DNA from: Pedosphaera sp.
Lineage (GTDB): Bacteria; Verrucomicrobiota; Verrucomicrobiia; Limisphaerales; AAA164-E04
Assembly: GCA_002690655.1 (NCBI GenBank)
Contig: NZFL01000016.1
Location: 1-64,000 of the forward strand
DNA length: 64,000 bases
Direction of reading: 5' to 3'
The translations under genes were made by a program, and so were the position numbers. The notes under the pieces are model-generated. The model was not told the DNA's origin, made no database searches, and was given only the letters and a program-made list of their open reading frames with translations. This document shows positions 54,093 to 64,000 of this stretch, in pieces. Numbering within the stretch: position 1 is the first letter of the stretch; each line of letters opens with the position of its first letter.

Positions 54093-57000
54093 AATAAGGA
54101 CCGAGCCATCAGGTATGCAGAACGATGCATTAAACGAAGGAGTATTACATGTGGTTCATCATTCGTTTTCAAAGTTTTGGCGAATTTGGATACAGTGCCT
54201 GGCATGGATTATTCCATTTTGTCCAGTTGAAGCTGATCAAATCATCTTCAGCGAAGTTATGTACCACCCAAGGCAAGAGAACAATTCAGCCTGGATTGAA
54301 TGTGTCAATTTAACGGCAACTCCCTTTGATTGCGCAGAGTGGACGTTGGATGGAAAAGCGCTTGAATATAATTTTCCACCCTTTGATCGATTCAATGCAG
54401 GTTCTAGCTTCATCAAGCCTTTTGAACGTTTCTTGATCACTGAAGCCGAGCCAAATGAGTTTCGTGCACAATACCAAATCCCGAGCGAAATCAGAATATG
54501 GGGTCCATGGAAGGGGAAGATTGATCGTGGAAGTGAAAAATTGGTGTTAACGGACAGGAACGGTGTCGCATTATGTCAATTGGATTATGACAATGATCCA
54601 CCTTGGCCTATCGAATCAACAGGTGCAGGCTACAGTATCGTCATTAAACATTCGGACAAAACCGTGAACCACTGGGGCAACTGGAAAGCCAGTTCAAAAC
54701 CAGGAGGAACCCCCGGACTTGCCTCATTTCCAGAGGAAGGTCTCCAATTCCAGATACAAACCAGCGAAACCGAATTGAACCGGGAGTTGCTGGTTCCCAT
54801 GAATGTTGCATGGCGTTATCATGAAGGTCATTCAGAGTTAGGACAAAATTGGATGGCACCTGATTTTGATGATAGTTCCTGGAGTAATGGAGAAGGATTA
54901 CTTGGATTTGAAGGCGATGCACTCCCAGCGCCGGGCATTCGAACCCATCTTTCAAAAGGCCCCTTATCTTATTATTTCAGGACACAATTCAACATGACCA
55001 CACCCATCACGGATAGCTATCTGGAAGTCAATCAGGTGGTGGATGATGGAGCCGTTTATTACCTCAACGGTAAGGAAATTGGTTCGAGTCGCATGTCCGG
55101 GAATCGCAATCAAAACAGGCATGATGCCATGGCGATTGAATTCGTTGAAGACGCCGTGCTAGAAGAAAATGTCATCAGGATACATGAAACTCAACTGAAG
55201 CAGGGAGAAAATATAATCGCAGTGGCCGTACATCAAGCTGACAACACAAGTACTGATTTAGTTTTTGGCGCTGAGATATGGGCTATTACTCGGAATACAC
55301 CTCTCCCTTTGAACATCGTCGAATTGGGGATAGCCCAAAACTCCGAGGCATATGTGATCATTGAAAACACCTCAGGCATCAATGAGCAATTGGCAGACTA
55401 CACGATCAGCGCAGCAAATAATCCGAATCAAACCATGCGCACTGTCGCAATTTTACCTTCGGTCATGCTGAAACCAAGAGAACAAAAAAAAATATCACTC
55501 GATAGAAACATTTCACTACGAGCTGATATTTCGATTTCGAAACCGAATGAAGGAATATCTGGGTCGAACATTCCCATTAGATTACCAAAAGCTGGTTTTA
55601 AGCAGAGGCTGTTCAACCCTATCCGAAATATTTGGAAGGTAGAAGCCATCGAGTCGATTACAAACGAACTGAGCTCAAAACCAATGAAAGGCAAAATCCA
55701 GATCAGTGAAATAGTATTCCCTGACAAAGGGGAAATGCTGTCCGTGGAATTATATCATTCACATGCGCATACCATTTCCCTTTCAGGACTTGCTCTGGCA
55801 CACCAATCCAAGCTGGATCAGGCTCAATCTCTGGACGGACAGGCAGCGCCCAATGCGTTGACTGTTGTCGATTTCAAAGGATTCCCAAAGGGTAAAAAAC
55901 GTTTGAAGTTATTCCTTCTGAACCAAGCTGACGGAGAAGTTCTGGATGCGGTTTCGGTACGTATTCAACCGGGTAAGTCATGTCAGAGGTCGGTCTTGAG
56001 CCAGCATGGATGGTTCGCAAGCAATCTGCACTCTTTGGGCTCACTCAACCAGCTTGATTTTCAATCAGACATTATCATTAATGAAATTATGTATGCCCCT
56101 CCCTTTGGCCAAGATGATCTTGAATTCATTGAAATACTCAACAAAGGATCAAAATCTATTCAGCTTGACGGATGGAAGTTGCAGGATGGTATAGAATACA
56201 ACTTCCCAAAAGGGACACGGCTTGAACCAAGCAGGCATTTGGTTATTGCAAAAAACCCGGAGAAACTAGTGGATGCACATTCAGGTTTGGCCTGTCTGGG
56301 GCCTTTCAAGGGTAAACTAGGAAACAATGGCGAACGGATTCGACTACTGGATGAGAACGGTAATCTGGCCGATCAGGTTGATTACCGTTGCGAGGGGGAT
56401 TGGCCTGAATTAGCCAGAGGCAAGGGTAGCAGTATGGAGTTGATTCACCCAGACATGGACAATTCTCTGTCTTCTGCCTGGAAAGACAGTCGCGAATCCA
56501 GAACATCTGAGTTTCAGAAATTTCATTTCACTACACGCTATCAGGGGTATGAGCAACGCTGGCACCCCATGGATCATCAAGAATTGCATCTGTATCTGGT
56601 TGGAGAAAGTCATGTCGTCTTGAGAAACATCCAGTTCAGAAAAAAAGGTCACAACCGAAATCTGATTATCAATCCTGGCCGCATATCCATAGAAGGAGAC
56701 GGTTCTACAGGGTGGTTAATCCAAGGTAATCACGCGGACAGTTTTATTGAAAACGAGAGGCTACATCTGATTGCACACGGTCATGGAGACAACCGGGCCA
56801 ATCGAGCCGAAATTGACCTGACCGAATTAAGCCCCGGTGATACTTACGAAATTGACTTTGAAGCCCGATGGGTTCATGGATCACCTCGATTCATTGTACG
56901 AACCTGGGAAAACAGCTTATCGGAATCCGTGCTGCTTCCCATTCCTCGAAACCTGGGAACTCCGGGGGCACCAAATTCAAACCTGCGCTCGTACCCTTCA

Positions 57001-58449
57001 CCATTGGTCGAAACTTTACTGCAATCCCCTGCGGTAGGTGCACCTTCAAAACCCCTGAGCATTACTGCAAGTGTAGGTTGGCCTGCAGAAACTGGAATAG
57101 TTAATTTAGTCTACCGACTCGATGGCGCCCCAGATAGCCCATGGAACCGTGAACCCATGGCACCCAGGAAGAAAACCGAACTTCTTGATCATTCCCTGAC
57201 GACATATCAAGCCATTCTTGAAAGGGAATTCAAGCAAGGTCAATTGATTCAGTATTATGTGGAAGCCATCTCCAGAAATGGCCAGCGCAATACACTACCA
57301 AGGAAGCCCGTCTCTCAGCCGGCACTGTGTATTTTCGATGGAAGAGAGATTCCTCGCGACCTTCGTGTCATCAGAATGCTGATATCGGATCATCACTTAC
57401 AGACTTTTTCCAATACCGCGTCACAGAAGTATCAATATCGATACCCGCGTCTTTCCAATCAATATTTCAATTCGACCTTCATCTCTAACGAAAGGGATGT
57501 GTTCCATGGTGCGGAGCTGAGAACGAGTGGGAGTCCATGGACACGTCGACAGCCACTGGATAGAGGTAAATTTCGACTCCCAAAAGACCGCTTGTTCCGA
57601 GATCACGGAAAATTTACTTATGACAATGACCCGACTCGAAACAGAGGGAGCGTCCGCCATCACAATCGAATAGCCCGATATCTACTTTATTTATTGGGTC
57701 ACGTAAGCGGGCAGAATGAGTTTGTTTATGTGATCATCAACTCAGGCCGTGTAGTTGTAAAAGAAGATGTAGAACCCGTAGATGCAGATTACCTCAAACG
57801 GAATTTCAAAAACGGCAATCAGGGAGAGCTCTACCGAATTGATGATGACTGGTGGATGTCTGACCACTGGAGTCAAGTCAACCGTGATGCATCCTGGAAT
57901 TATTTGGGTAGCGATCATCCGGCTTTATATCGACACTCATGGATGAAGCGCTCCCAGGAGGAGAAAGATGATTATTCAAATTTCATTGCCTTTATCAAAT
58001 TAATCAATCGAAGTGACTACACTCAAGATGAGATTGAATCCGTTCTTGATGCAGATGCCGTATTGAAAATGACTGCGGTAATGGGTTTTATCGCTGACTG
58101 GGACACCTTTACTCAAGCGCGTGGTAAAAACGCCTATTTTTACCAGCGACCCGGTGACCGCAAATTCCAACTACTCCATTGGGATGCGGATTTAGCATTT
58201 GGACAAAGACGACATAACTCTTTCTACGGAGGCTCCCAGCAGTTCAAAGACTGGGTGGAAAAAAAATATAATTACTCTAGATTGATTCAATATCTGAATC
58301 AACTTGCCACCTTGACCAAGGACCCTCAAGGCCGAGTCGAAGCATGGATGCGAGAGGAATCTTACGGCCATCCTGACACAAGGATGAACACTCCTTTCTA
58401 TCGCAAGTTCTTTAAAAACCGAAGCTTGATTGTAGAGCAACTAAATTGA
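54070..58449 (+). CDS. Very large secreted protein with lamin-tail and CotH-like domains
   Basis: A 1459-residue protein. Its ATG at 54070 overlaps the symporter; an ATG at 54115 is an alternative. A hydrophobic segment ending PFCPVEADQ suggests export. Domains: a lamin-tail domain (about 57-185, IIFSEVMYHPRQENNSAWIE), a galactose-binding-type sandwich (about 245-410, NWMAPDFDDSSWSNGEGLLG and YLNGKEIGS), further beta domains, a second lamin-tail domain (about 670-810, IIINEIMYAPPF), and a CotH-like C-terminus (about 1110-1459). The last has GAELRTSGSPW, KFRLPKDRLFRDHGKF and LLHWDADLAFGQ. The C-terminal motifs differ from the CotH lipoprotein at 22965-25583. Function is unknown; it may be a cell-surface structural protein. 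Confidence 0.82.
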   Translation: MPRKRQLEIRTEPSGMQNDALNEGVLHVVHHSFSKFWRIWIQCLAWIIPFCPVEADQIIFSEVMYHPRQENNSAWIECVNLTATPFDCAEWTLDGKALEYNFPPFDRFNAGSSFIKPFERFLITEAEPNEFRAQYQIPSEIRIWGPWKGKIDRGSEKLVLTDRNGVALCQLDYDNDPPWPIESTGAGYSIVIKHSDKTVNHWGNWKASSKPGGTPGLASFPEEGLQFQIQTSETELNRELLVPMNVAWRYHEGHSELGQNWMAPDFDDSSWSNGEGLLGFEGDALPAPGIRTHLSKGPLSYYFRTQFNMTTPITDSYLEVNQVVDDGAVYYLNGKEIGSSRMSGNRNQNRHDAMAIEFVEDAVLEENVIRIHETQLKQGENIIAVAVHQADNTSTDLVFGAEIWAITRNTPLPLNIVELGIAQNSEAYVIIENTSGINEQLADYTISAANNPNQTMRTVAILPSVMLKPREQKKISLDRNISLRADISISKPNEGISGSNIPIRLPKAGFKQRLFNPIRNIWKVEAIESITNELSSKPMKGKIQISEIVFPDKGEMLSVELYHSHAHTISLSGLALAHQSKLDQAQSLDGQAAPNALTVVDFKGFPKGKKRLKLFLLNQADGEVLDAVSVRIQPGKSCQRSVLSQHGWFASNLHSLGSLNQLDFQSDIIINEIMYAPPFGQDDLEFIEILNKGSKSIQLDGWKLQDGIEYNFPKGTRLEPSRHLVIAKNPEKLVDAHSGLACLGPFKGKLGNNGERIRLLDENGNLADQVDYRCEGDWPELARGKGSSMELIHPDMDNSLSSAWKDSRESRTSEFQKFHFTTRYQGYEQRWHPMDHQELHLYLVGESHVVLRNIQFRKKGHNRNLIINPGRISIEGDGSTGWLIQGNHADSFIENERLHLIAHGHGDNRANRAEIDLTELSPGDTYEIDFEARWVHGSPRFIVRTWENSLSESVLLPIPRNLGTPGAPNSNLRSYPSPLVETLLQSPAVGAPSKPLSITASVGWPAETGIVNLVYRLDGAPDSPWNREPMAPRKKTELLDHSLTTYQAILEREFKQGQLIQYYVEAISRNGQRNTLPRKPVSQPALCIFDGREIPRDLRVIRMLISDHHLQTFSNTASQKYQYRYPRLSNQYFNSTFISNERDVFHGAELRTSGSPWTRRQPLDRGKFRLPKDRLFRDHGKFTYDNDPTRNRGSVRHHNRIARYLLYLLGHVSGQNEFVYVIINSGRVVVKEDVEPVDADYLKRNFKNGNQGELYRIDDDWWMSDHWSQVNRDASWNYLGSDHPALYRHSWMKRSQEEKDDYSNFIAFIKLINRSDYTQDEIESVLDADAVLKMTAVMGFIADWDTFTQARGKNAYFYQRPGDRKFQLLHWDADLAFGQRRHNSFYGGSQQFKDWVEKKYNYSRLIQYLNQLATLTKDPQGRVEAWMREESYGHPDTRMNTPFYRKFFKNRSLIVEQLN

Positions 58450-58647
58450 GTTATTGAAGCAGCGCTCCTGCGGCTGCAGCGCTCCGCGCCAAGTATCCTG
58501 AAGCCACCTGAGCTCCCCTATTTGCTTAACAAGAAACGGAATTAAAAACTCTCACTCGCCCAGCATTGTTTTTTATGTGGAATCCCTCAATAAAAGATTA
58601 ATATGATGCAATGCAAATCTTTCATATATTGAATCAATTGAGGCAAT
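58450..58647. other. Short intergenic spacer with a 10-base direct repeat
   Basis: About 200 bases. GCAGCGCTCC occurs twice within 30 bases just after the CotH-like gene. No clear terminator with a T-tract was found. Confidence 0.4.
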
Positions 58648-58872
58648 ATGACTGACAAACGGTTACACCACGAATCCCGCGGGGGAAGTCACCATCATAA
58701 AAGAAAACGCAAACGGCGGCGTTCACGAACGAAAGGTAACAACATAAAGCCTCTCAAAGAAAGCGTGCTTCTGGTTACCTTGCTGACTGGCTTCATGATC
58801 GCTCTCGGATTTTGTCTGTGGATGCTTGTCCCACCCTTGATGGATTACCTGAGCCAATCGGCGAAATGGTAG
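58648..58872 (+). CDS. Small basic single-pass membrane protein
   Basis: A 74-residue protein preceded by GAGGCAAT. The first 35 residues are strongly basic (HHHKRKRKRRRSRTK), followed by one membrane helix (VLLVTLLTGFMIALGFCLWMLV) and a short tail. The basic part should be cytoplasmic. Unrecognised; reading frame and ribosome site make it plausible. Confidence 0.6.
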   Translation: MTDKRLHHESRGGSHHHKRKRKRRRSRTKGNNIKPLKESVLLVTLLTGFMIALGFCLWMLVPPLMDYLSQSAKW

Positions 58873-59228
58873 AAAGAGCATACTCAAAGGACCTCTGCAC
58901 GTTTCTTATGCCGTCAACCGTCTGGACAAATACCACCCCTCATTCGGCGCAGAAACACATGTGAGCTGAGCGGCGGTCTTGATTTTTTCGAAATGGTGCA
59001 TGAAGCCATCTCATTGACTTCACAATATTTCCCAACAAAACCGTGCAACGCCGCTAATGCCGTCTTCAATTTTCGAAACGTGGAGATTAGAGTTAAAACG
59101 CATCGTGATTTCAGTGCCGTTGGCAGTGATCCCCAGTATCTGATTGAATAGATTGGACCCCGAAAGCGAATGCATTCTTCAAACCCGTTCTTGTTTCATC
59201 CACATCAAGTGCAGTAAAACTGGAATCA
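58873..59228. other. Gene-poor stretch, possible decayed sequence
   Basis: About 355 bases. A minus-strand frame at 59020-59175 (51 codons, containing QILGITANGTEITMRFNS) has a protein-like pattern but no start context or family. Otherwise nothing is seen. Confidence 0.4.
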
Positions 59229-60530
59229 ATGAATCTGAAGACATGCTTTCAAACACGAAATGTACTGCTCCACACCTTCTTGAGCTTGAGTTTTCTAGCT
59301 TCACCAATGCAGGCGGATGATACCCAGTCATTAGCTATTCCGGTTTCTGATGATGGCTTACCAGGAGAGGGCCCCATTCGCCGCTATGACTGGTTTAAGA
59401 ATCTATGGTTAAGAAAACGCACCGGATGGGTTGACCTGATAGAACAGGACCAAAATTCCGTAGTGTTTCTGGGAGACTCCATCACGCAGGGTTGGAACGA
59501 TTCTTTTCGCGGCCACTTCAAACATCTGAAAAAATCAAACCGGGGCATCAGTGGTGATACCACACGCGGAGTGCTTATCCGAATGCAGGAAGACGTACTC
59601 TCGTTGAATCCATCAGGAATTGTATTGCTGATCGGCACCAATGACCTTGAAGAAGGTGCAAGACCACGGGTCATCGCAGGCAATGTCAACCTCATCCTCA
59701 AAAAGCTTCAGAGCCACCGAGCCGACATGCCCATTATTTTGTGCAAGGTTTTCCCGAGTGACAGCTCCAAAAAACGTCCCGCCTCATCAATTAAACAAAT
59801 CAATGAACACTTGCAGAATCTGGCCAAAAACTATCCACAGGTTACCGTACTGGATACCTGGGCTTTGTTTGCCAATGCAGAGGGCAATGCCAAGTCCAAG
59901 GAATTCCCGGATTTGTTGCACCCAAACGACCAGGGATATACAATGTGGGCAGCTTCGCTCAAACCATTGCTGGCGACTGCTGGGTTTATTGAAACGACTC
60001 AGGATATCTTTCGGTTGGAGAAGGGGTTTGTCTCGCTTTTTAACGGAAGAAATCTTGATGGATGGGGACTTCGAGACATGAAATCCATGATGTTGAAATC
60101 TGATTTTTCAGGTGAGACGACTTCGAGTGATGGACGCTATCAAGTCATCAATGGACGCATCGTAGTGACAACCCCAGCGGAAAGCCATCGTATCCAACAG
60201 ATGTGGACCACTAGAAATTTCCCCGAAAATTTCATCCTCAAACTCGAATTTCGTGCCACCCCAAACGCGGATAGTGGCGTCTTTATTCGACGCCCTCAAC
60301 TTCAATGCCGTGATTATTCACTCGCTGGGCCTTACAAGGACTTGAAGAGCTACAAACCTCAGGACTGGAACGAACTGGTCATTGAGGTAAGGGGCAACAG
60401 CGCACACTGCACCTGTAATGGAGAAGTTCTGGAAGACGCATTTCAATTACCGGAGACAGGCCCCATCGGACTTGAGGGGGACAGAGGCCAGATGGAATAC
60501 AGGCGCATCCGCATGAAACGGCTTCAATGA
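59229..60530 (+). CDS. SGNH/GDSL hydrolase fused to a DUF1080 domain
   Basis: A 433-residue exported fusion. The signal peptide ends near SPMQADD. An SGNH/GDSL hydrolase domain (about 50-255) has block I VVFLGDSITQGW (nucleophile Ser), block II GISGDTTRGV (Gly), block III LLIGTNDLEEG (Asn) and block V DLLHPNDQGY (Asp/His). A DUF1080 domain follows (about 265-433, GFVSLFNGRNLDGWGLR to EYRRIRMKRL). The first part should be a carbohydrate esterase that removes acyl groups from polysaccharides, the second a keto-glycoside hydrolase-like module. Confidence 0.9.
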   Translation: MNLKTCFQTRNVLLHTFLSLSFLASPMQADDTQSLAIPVSDDGLPGEGPIRRYDWFKNLWLRKRTGWVDLIEQDQNSVVFLGDSITQGWNDSFRGHFKHLKKSNRGISGDTTRGVLIRMQEDVLSLNPSGIVLLIGTNDLEEGARPRVIAGNVNLILKKLQSHRADMPIILCKVFPSDSSKKRPASSIKQINEHLQNLAKNYPQVTVLDTWALFANAEGNAKSKEFPDLLHPNDQGYTMWAASLKPLLATAGFIETTQDIFRLEKGFVSLFNGRNLDGWGLRDMKSMMLKSDFSGETTSSDGRYQVINGRIVVTTPAESHRIQQMWTTRNFPENFILKLEFRATPNADSGVFIRRPQLQCRDYSLAGPYKDLKSYKPQDWNELVIEVRGNSAHCTCNGEVLEDAFQLPETGPIGLEGDRGQMEYRRIRMKRLQ

Positions 60531-60531
60531 G

Positions 60532-60573
60532 TTTTTATTCAGGGCGACATCATCGTCGCCCCTGAATAAAAAA
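60532..60573. terminator. Bidirectional terminator between the SGNH-DUF1080 gene and acs
   Basis: TTTTTATTCAGGGCGAC and GTCGCCCCTGAATAAAAA form a long stem with one bulged C and a six-base loop, with T and A runs at the ends. It lies between convergent genes. Confidence 0.85.
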
Positions 60574-60615
60574 CGGGATTCCGTTCAAGCCATGCAAAGG
60601 CCCGAAAGTGCATTC

Positions 60616-62640
60616 TCAGCTTGCGTCTTTACTTAGCTGAGCGATGACATTGGCATCCTCGAGCGTGCTGGTGTCGCCCTGCACTTCTACATTTCCAGCA
60701 GCAATTTGTTTAAGCAAACGCCGCATGATTTTACCAGAGCGTGTTTTGGGTAAGGCATCAGCAAATCGAACATTATCAGGCTTGGCTACAGGGCCGATTT
60801 CTTTACCCACATGCTGGCGCAGTTCTTCAAGTAGCTTCTTATCTCCCTTATTCGAACCTTTCAGGGTTACAAAAGCCACCAAAGCCTGTCCCTTGATTTC
60901 ATCTGGCCGGCCTACGACGGCAGCCTCGGCAACTTGAGGATGGCTAACCAATGCACTTTCGACTTCAGCGGTGCCTATGCGATGACCTGATACATTCAAG
61001 ACATCATCAATGCGTCCAACAATCCAGAAGTAGCCATCCTTGTCCTGACGGCATCCGTCACCGGTAAAATAGTTTCCTTTAACCTCACTCCAATAAGTTT
61101 CTACGAAACGCTTGGGATCTCCCCAGATACCACGCAGCATACTTGGCCAGGGCTGGCGAACGACTAGCTTACCTCCACTGTTCTTGGGCACGGCTTTACC
61201 ATTGTCATCAACAACTTCGGGTTTGACCCCGAAAAACGGTAGCGTGGCCGTGCCCGGTTTAGTAGGAGTGACACCGGGCAATGGAGAAATCATAATTCCC
61301 CCGGTTTCAGTCTGCCACCAGGTATCCACAATCGGACAACGCGAGCCACCGATCACTCGATGATACCACATCCAGGCTTCGGGATTAATCGGTTCACCTA
61401 CCGTTCCCAAGAGCCGCAGCGAACTCAAATCATGTTTCCTGGGCCATTCCTCGCCCCATTTCATGAAAGCGCGAATTGCTGTCGGTGCAGTGTAAAGGAT
61501 GGAAACCCGGTGTTTTTCGACCAAATCCCAGAAACGATCAGGTCCCGGCCAGTTGGGCGCGCCTTCATACATCAAGGTCGTTGCACCATTTGCCAATGGA
61601 CCGTAAACCACATAGCTGTGGCCTGTGATCCACCCAATGTCAGCGGTGCACCAGTAAACATCATTGTCCTTGAGATCGAAGACATATTTCGAAGTCAGTT
61701 TGGCTCCCAGCAAGTAACCAGCTGTAGTGTGCAAAATACCTTTCGGCTTCCCGGTAGACCCACTGGTATAGAGAATAAAAAGCGGGTGCTCGCTATTGAG
61801 TTTGGCAGGTTTACATTCGACCGATGCCTTGGCTTGTTCTTCATGCCACCAGAAGTCGCGGCCTTTTTTCATTGTGACCTTGTTCTTGGTTCGCCGAAGA
61901 ACAATCACTGATTCAATCGATTTAGTGATAAATCGCCCCTTGACCTTTATTTTCAGCGCATTATCCACATTTTCCTTCAGAGGAACCACGCCACCACGAC
62001 GAAACCCTCCATCAGAAGTCAGGACCATCTTGGCTTGAGAATCTTGAATTCGATCCGCAACGGACTGCGCACTGAACCCACCAAATACTACCGAATGAAT
62101 CGCACCGATACGGGTGCAAGCCAGCATGGCAACGGCAGCTTCAGGGACCATCGGCATGTAGATGAGGACGACATCACCCTTCTTGATACCGCGAGCCTTG
62201 AGAACATTGGCAAACTGACAGACTTCGCGGTGCAACTGGCGATAGGTCAAGGTGCGCTCCTCTCCGGGTATACCGGGTGCGGCAGGTTCGCCTTCCCAAA
62301 TAATCGCAGCTTGATTGGCTTTTTCAGAATCCAGGAAACGATCCAGACAATTCACACTGACATTGGTCTGCCCCCCCACAAACCACTTCGCGTTGGGTGC
62401 TTTCCATTGCAAGACCTTGGACCAAGGTTTGAACCAGGTTAGTTCCTTCTCCGCTTGCTCGCCCCAAAAACCCTCGGGATCATCGATAGAATGCTTGTAC
62501 AATTTCTTGTATTGCGCCATTGAACCGATGTGGGCCTGTTTGGAAAACTCCTTTGAAGGCTTGAAAACGCGATCTTCGCGTAACATCGATTCGATGTTAT
62601 CGCTGCCTGCTGCCTTTTTAGTTCGCTTGGTCTTGCTCAT
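60616..62640 (-). CDS. acs: Acetyl-CoA synthetase
   Basis: A 674-residue ATP-dependent acetate-CoA ligase. Motifs are the adenylation loop [48 protein letters not shown], and the C-terminal lysine region [12 protein letters not shown], target of acetylation control in this family. The N-terminal domain has the ACS-type [18 protein letters not shown]. The N-terminus starts with a short basic tail rich in Lys and Thr. It would activate acetate from fermentation or polysaccharide deacetylation. Confidence 0.96.
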   Translation of the reverse strand: MSKTKRTKKAAGSDNIESMLREDRVFKPSKEFSKQAHIGSMAQYKKLYKHSIDDPEGFWGEQAEKELTWFKPWSKVLQWKAPNAKWFVGGQTNVSVNCLDRFLDSEKANQAAIIWEGEPAAPGIPGEERTLTYRQLHREVCQFANVLKARGIKKGDVVLIYMPMVPEAAVAMLACTRIGAIHSVVFGGFSAQSVADRIQDSQAKMVLTSDGGFRRGGVVPLKENVDNALKIKVKGRFITKSIESVIVLRRTKNKVTMKKGRDFWWHEEQAKASVECKPAKLNSEHPLFILYTSGSTGKPKGILHTTAGYLLGAKLTSKYVFDLKDNDVYWCTADIGWITGHSYVVYGPLANGATTLMYEGAPNWPGPDRFWDLVEKHRVSILYTAPTAIRAFMKWGEEWPRKHDLSSLRLLGTVGEPINPEAWMWYHRVIGGSRCPIVDTWWQTETGGIMISPLPGVTPTKPGTATLPFFGVKPEVVDDNGKAVPKNSGGKLVVRQPWPSMLRGIWGDPKRFVETYWSEVKGNYFTGDGCRQDKDGYFWIVGRIDDVLNVSGHRIGTAEVESALVSHPQVAEAAVVGRPDEIKGQALVAFVTLKGSNKGDKKLLEELRQHVGKEIGPVAKPDNVRFADALPKTRSGKIMRRLLKQIAAGNVEVQGDTSTLEDANVIAQLSKDAS

Positions 62641-62904
62641 AAATATGTATCCGTGGAATTGATGACCACAACTTAGAAACTGCGCCGACTGGCGTCAATC
62701 ATGAAGCAGGAAGCATGGAGGAATCAGTGCCACGCGGGACCTGATGAGCTAAGAAAGCTAAACAAGCTTTTTGCGGCAAGCTCCCCCTTTTCGGAATCCT
62801 TGTCAATGACGCAGTAATCCTGTGACTGGAAATAAGCTATTAGCTTGAAGGTTCCATACAGTTGCAAGCATGCTTGAAGGGATTTAGGGTTATTTCCACT
62901 GAAC
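62641..62904. promoter_or_regulatory. Divergent promoter region between acs and the ModA-like gene
   Basis: 264 bases between divergent starts. No recognisable operator or riboswitch was found; a short minus-strand frame at 62724-62906 looks spurious. Confidence 0.4.
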
Positions 62905-64000
62905 ATGAAGGAAACAAAATCAACTTACCAAAATCAGGGCGGAGGACTGAGGTTTTTTGTCATTGTCACACTCGTAGCAGTGGCGGGTGCTTTTTGGTGG
63001 CTTAGCGATTCACCCGAAGAAAGCGCATCGAGCAAAACAGAGCTTGTCATTTACTGCGCTGCGGGCATCCGCAAACCTGTGGAGGAAGCGGCCAGGTTAT
63101 TCGAAAAAGAATACGACGTTGAAATCCGGCTTGATTACGGTTCCAGTGGTGAACTTGAAGGTAAGATTGAACTGGAGCTTGCAAGCAACGCGCCACGCTG
63201 CGACGTTTACGTTCCAGCAGACGTATCCTTTGTCGACCGTGCCCGCTCAAAGGGCCTGACGCAGGAAAGTCTGTTACTGGCACAATTTGAACTGATATTG
63301 GCAGCTAGTAATGATCAAAACTTTTCATTGGAAAGCATAGATCAACTGCATACCGAAGGCATCCCCTATGGCATGTGTGACGAGAAAGCGGGTGCCGGAA
63401 AAAAAACACGCGATATCCTGTCGGCGTCCGGCAAATGGGAAGTGACAAAGGAGAAGGCTCGTGTCACTTTCCCGAGGGTTACCGAGCTTGCCGGTGCAAT
63501 TCAAACCTCAGACAACGTGCAAGCTGGTTTCATCTGGGATTCCACAGCGAAACAATTCGGCTTGAAATCAATTCCTCTCAGGGAATTGAAAAACAGCACA
63601 TCCACTATTTCAGCGAACATCACAACCGCAACCAAAAACCCAACCTGGGCGCTGAGGTTTGCAAGATATCTGGCCGCTCCTGAAAAGGGATCACCTTTAT
63701 TTGAGAAACACCATTTCACTCCCATTCAAGGAGATACATGGGTATTGGAACCTGAAATCGTTTTTTACTGCGGCGGTGTGAATCGCGAGGCAGTCGCTGT
63801 GGCTTTGAAACGTTTTCAAGAGCGTGAAGGATGCCTGATCAAAACCCAATTTGCAGGATGTGGCACTATCGTGGGAAGTATCCAATCCGGTCAATTCAAC
63901 ATGCCGGATTTATTCATGACTTGTGATGTCTCTTACATGGCAATGGTTCAACCGGAGTTCACAGAACCCTCGGACGTCTCCAGTACACGAGTCTGCATGT
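62905..64000 (+). CDS. Tandem ModA-like substrate-binding protein, 3' end cut by the window
   Basis: An exported or anchored binding protein with an open frame of 365 codons to the window edge. A basic N-terminus and one hydrophobic segment (RFFVIVTLVAVAGAFWWL) are followed by a first ModA/periplasmic-binding-like domain (about 47-275): ELVIYCAAGIRKPVEEAA, LDYGSSGEL, and CDVYVPADVSFVDRA. A second copy starts near 285: IVFYCGGVNREAVAVALKRF, TQFAGCGTI, and PDLFMTCDVSYM. The paired domains suggest a duplication fused in one chain, unusual for molybdate-binding proteins. The ligand cannot be told. No modB or modC is visible before the edge. Confidence 0.85.
   Translation, partial: MKETKSTYQNQGGGLRFFVIVTLVAVAGAFWWLSDSPEESASSKTELVIYCAAGIRKPVEEAARLFEKEYDVEIRLDYGSSGELEGKIELELASNAPRCDVYVPADVSFVDRARSKGLTQESLLLAQFELILAASNDQNFSLESIDQLHTEGIPYGMCDEKAGAGKKTRDILSASGKWEVTKEKARVTFPRVTELAGAIQTSDNVQAGFIWDSTAKQFGLKSIPLRELKNSTSTISANITTATKNPTWALRFARYLAAPEKGSPLFEKHHFTPIQGDTWVLEPEIVFYCGGVNREAVAVALKRFQEREGCLIKTQFAGCGTIVGSIQSGQFNMPDLFMTCDVSYMAMVQPEFTEPSDVSSTRVCM

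Noticed and set aside
58450..58500. GCAGCGCTCC direct repeat after the CotH-like gene
   Set aside because: Only two copies; too few to call a repeat array.
59020..59175. 51-codon minus-strand frame with QILGITANGTEITMRFNS
   Set aside because: It has some protein-like character but no family match, start context or conservation evidence; left as a gene-poor stretch.
62724..62906. 60-residue minus-strand frame between acs and the ModA-like gene
   Set aside because: It overlaps the start of the ModA-like gene and has no support.
1..64000. tRNA, rRNA, CRISPR arrays or IS elements
   Set aside because: I looked for tRNA-like TTCGA-containing arms, repeat-spacer arrays and transposase motifs, and recognised none. 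A tRNA covariance search would settle this.

Overview
The window looks like chromosomal DNA from a member of the Verrucomicrobiota, probably aquatic and living on polysaccharides. The reasons are the mix of a complete mreB-mreC-mreD-mrdA-rodA-rng cell-shape operon with gene families that are abundant in Verrucomicrobiota and Planctomycetota: DUF1080, formylglycine sulfatases, CotH/lamin-tail proteins, H-X9-DG prepilin-like proteins, and secreted proteins with a C-terminal W..YRV domain. A peptidoglycan elongation operon makes Planctomycetota less likely. No phage, IS element, tRNA, rRNA or CRISPR array was recognised.

Layout. 1-17 kb is mostly housekeeping: a partial GspE/PilB ATPase, proC with an AI-2E-type permease, rpmE2-prfA-HAD phosphatase, fmt, an unrecognised membrane protein, and the mre operon ending in a clear terminator. 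17-25.6 kb holds a DUF4126 protein, then a minus-strand operon led by a cobalamin riboswitch. Its aptamer (20422-20568) is followed by a hairpin and an intrinsic terminator, then a secreted surface protein and a pseudopilin-like protein whose genes overlap by ATGA. A PQQ-type propeller protein, a dUTPase-like protein and a CotH lipoprotein follow. 25.6-31.1 kb carries a truncated haemoglobin and a same-strand run of sulfatase, sugar isomerase, deoC and cytochrome c-PQQ sugar dehydrogenase. 31-42.7 kb has a secreted subtilase, a two-domain DUF1080 protein, proB-mazG, an O-acyltransferase, a VOC protein, an EF-hand protein, an AAA-FHA protein and an alkaline phosphatase. 42.7-43.7 kb is a decayed gap with a Calx-beta-like remnant. 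43.7-60.5 kb is a second carbohydrate region: two sulfatases, a five-bladed propeller glycosidase-like protein, a sugar isomerase, an FG-GAP/UnbV lipoprotein, DUF1080 proteins, a sodium/solute symporter and a 1459-residue lamin-tail/CotH protein. The end has acs and a partial protein with two tandem ModA-like binding domains.

How the genes fit together. The carbohydrate genes suggest that sulfated glycans are desulfated outside the cell or in the periplasm. The sugars would then be oxidised by the PQQ dehydrogenase or 3-keto-glycoside enzymes, imported by the symporter, and processed by TIM-barrel isomerases and an aldolase. The most interesting unit is the riboswitch operon. Its regulation predicts a role in cobalamin acquisition, yet it encodes a surface protein and a pseudopilin rather than a recognisable transporter.
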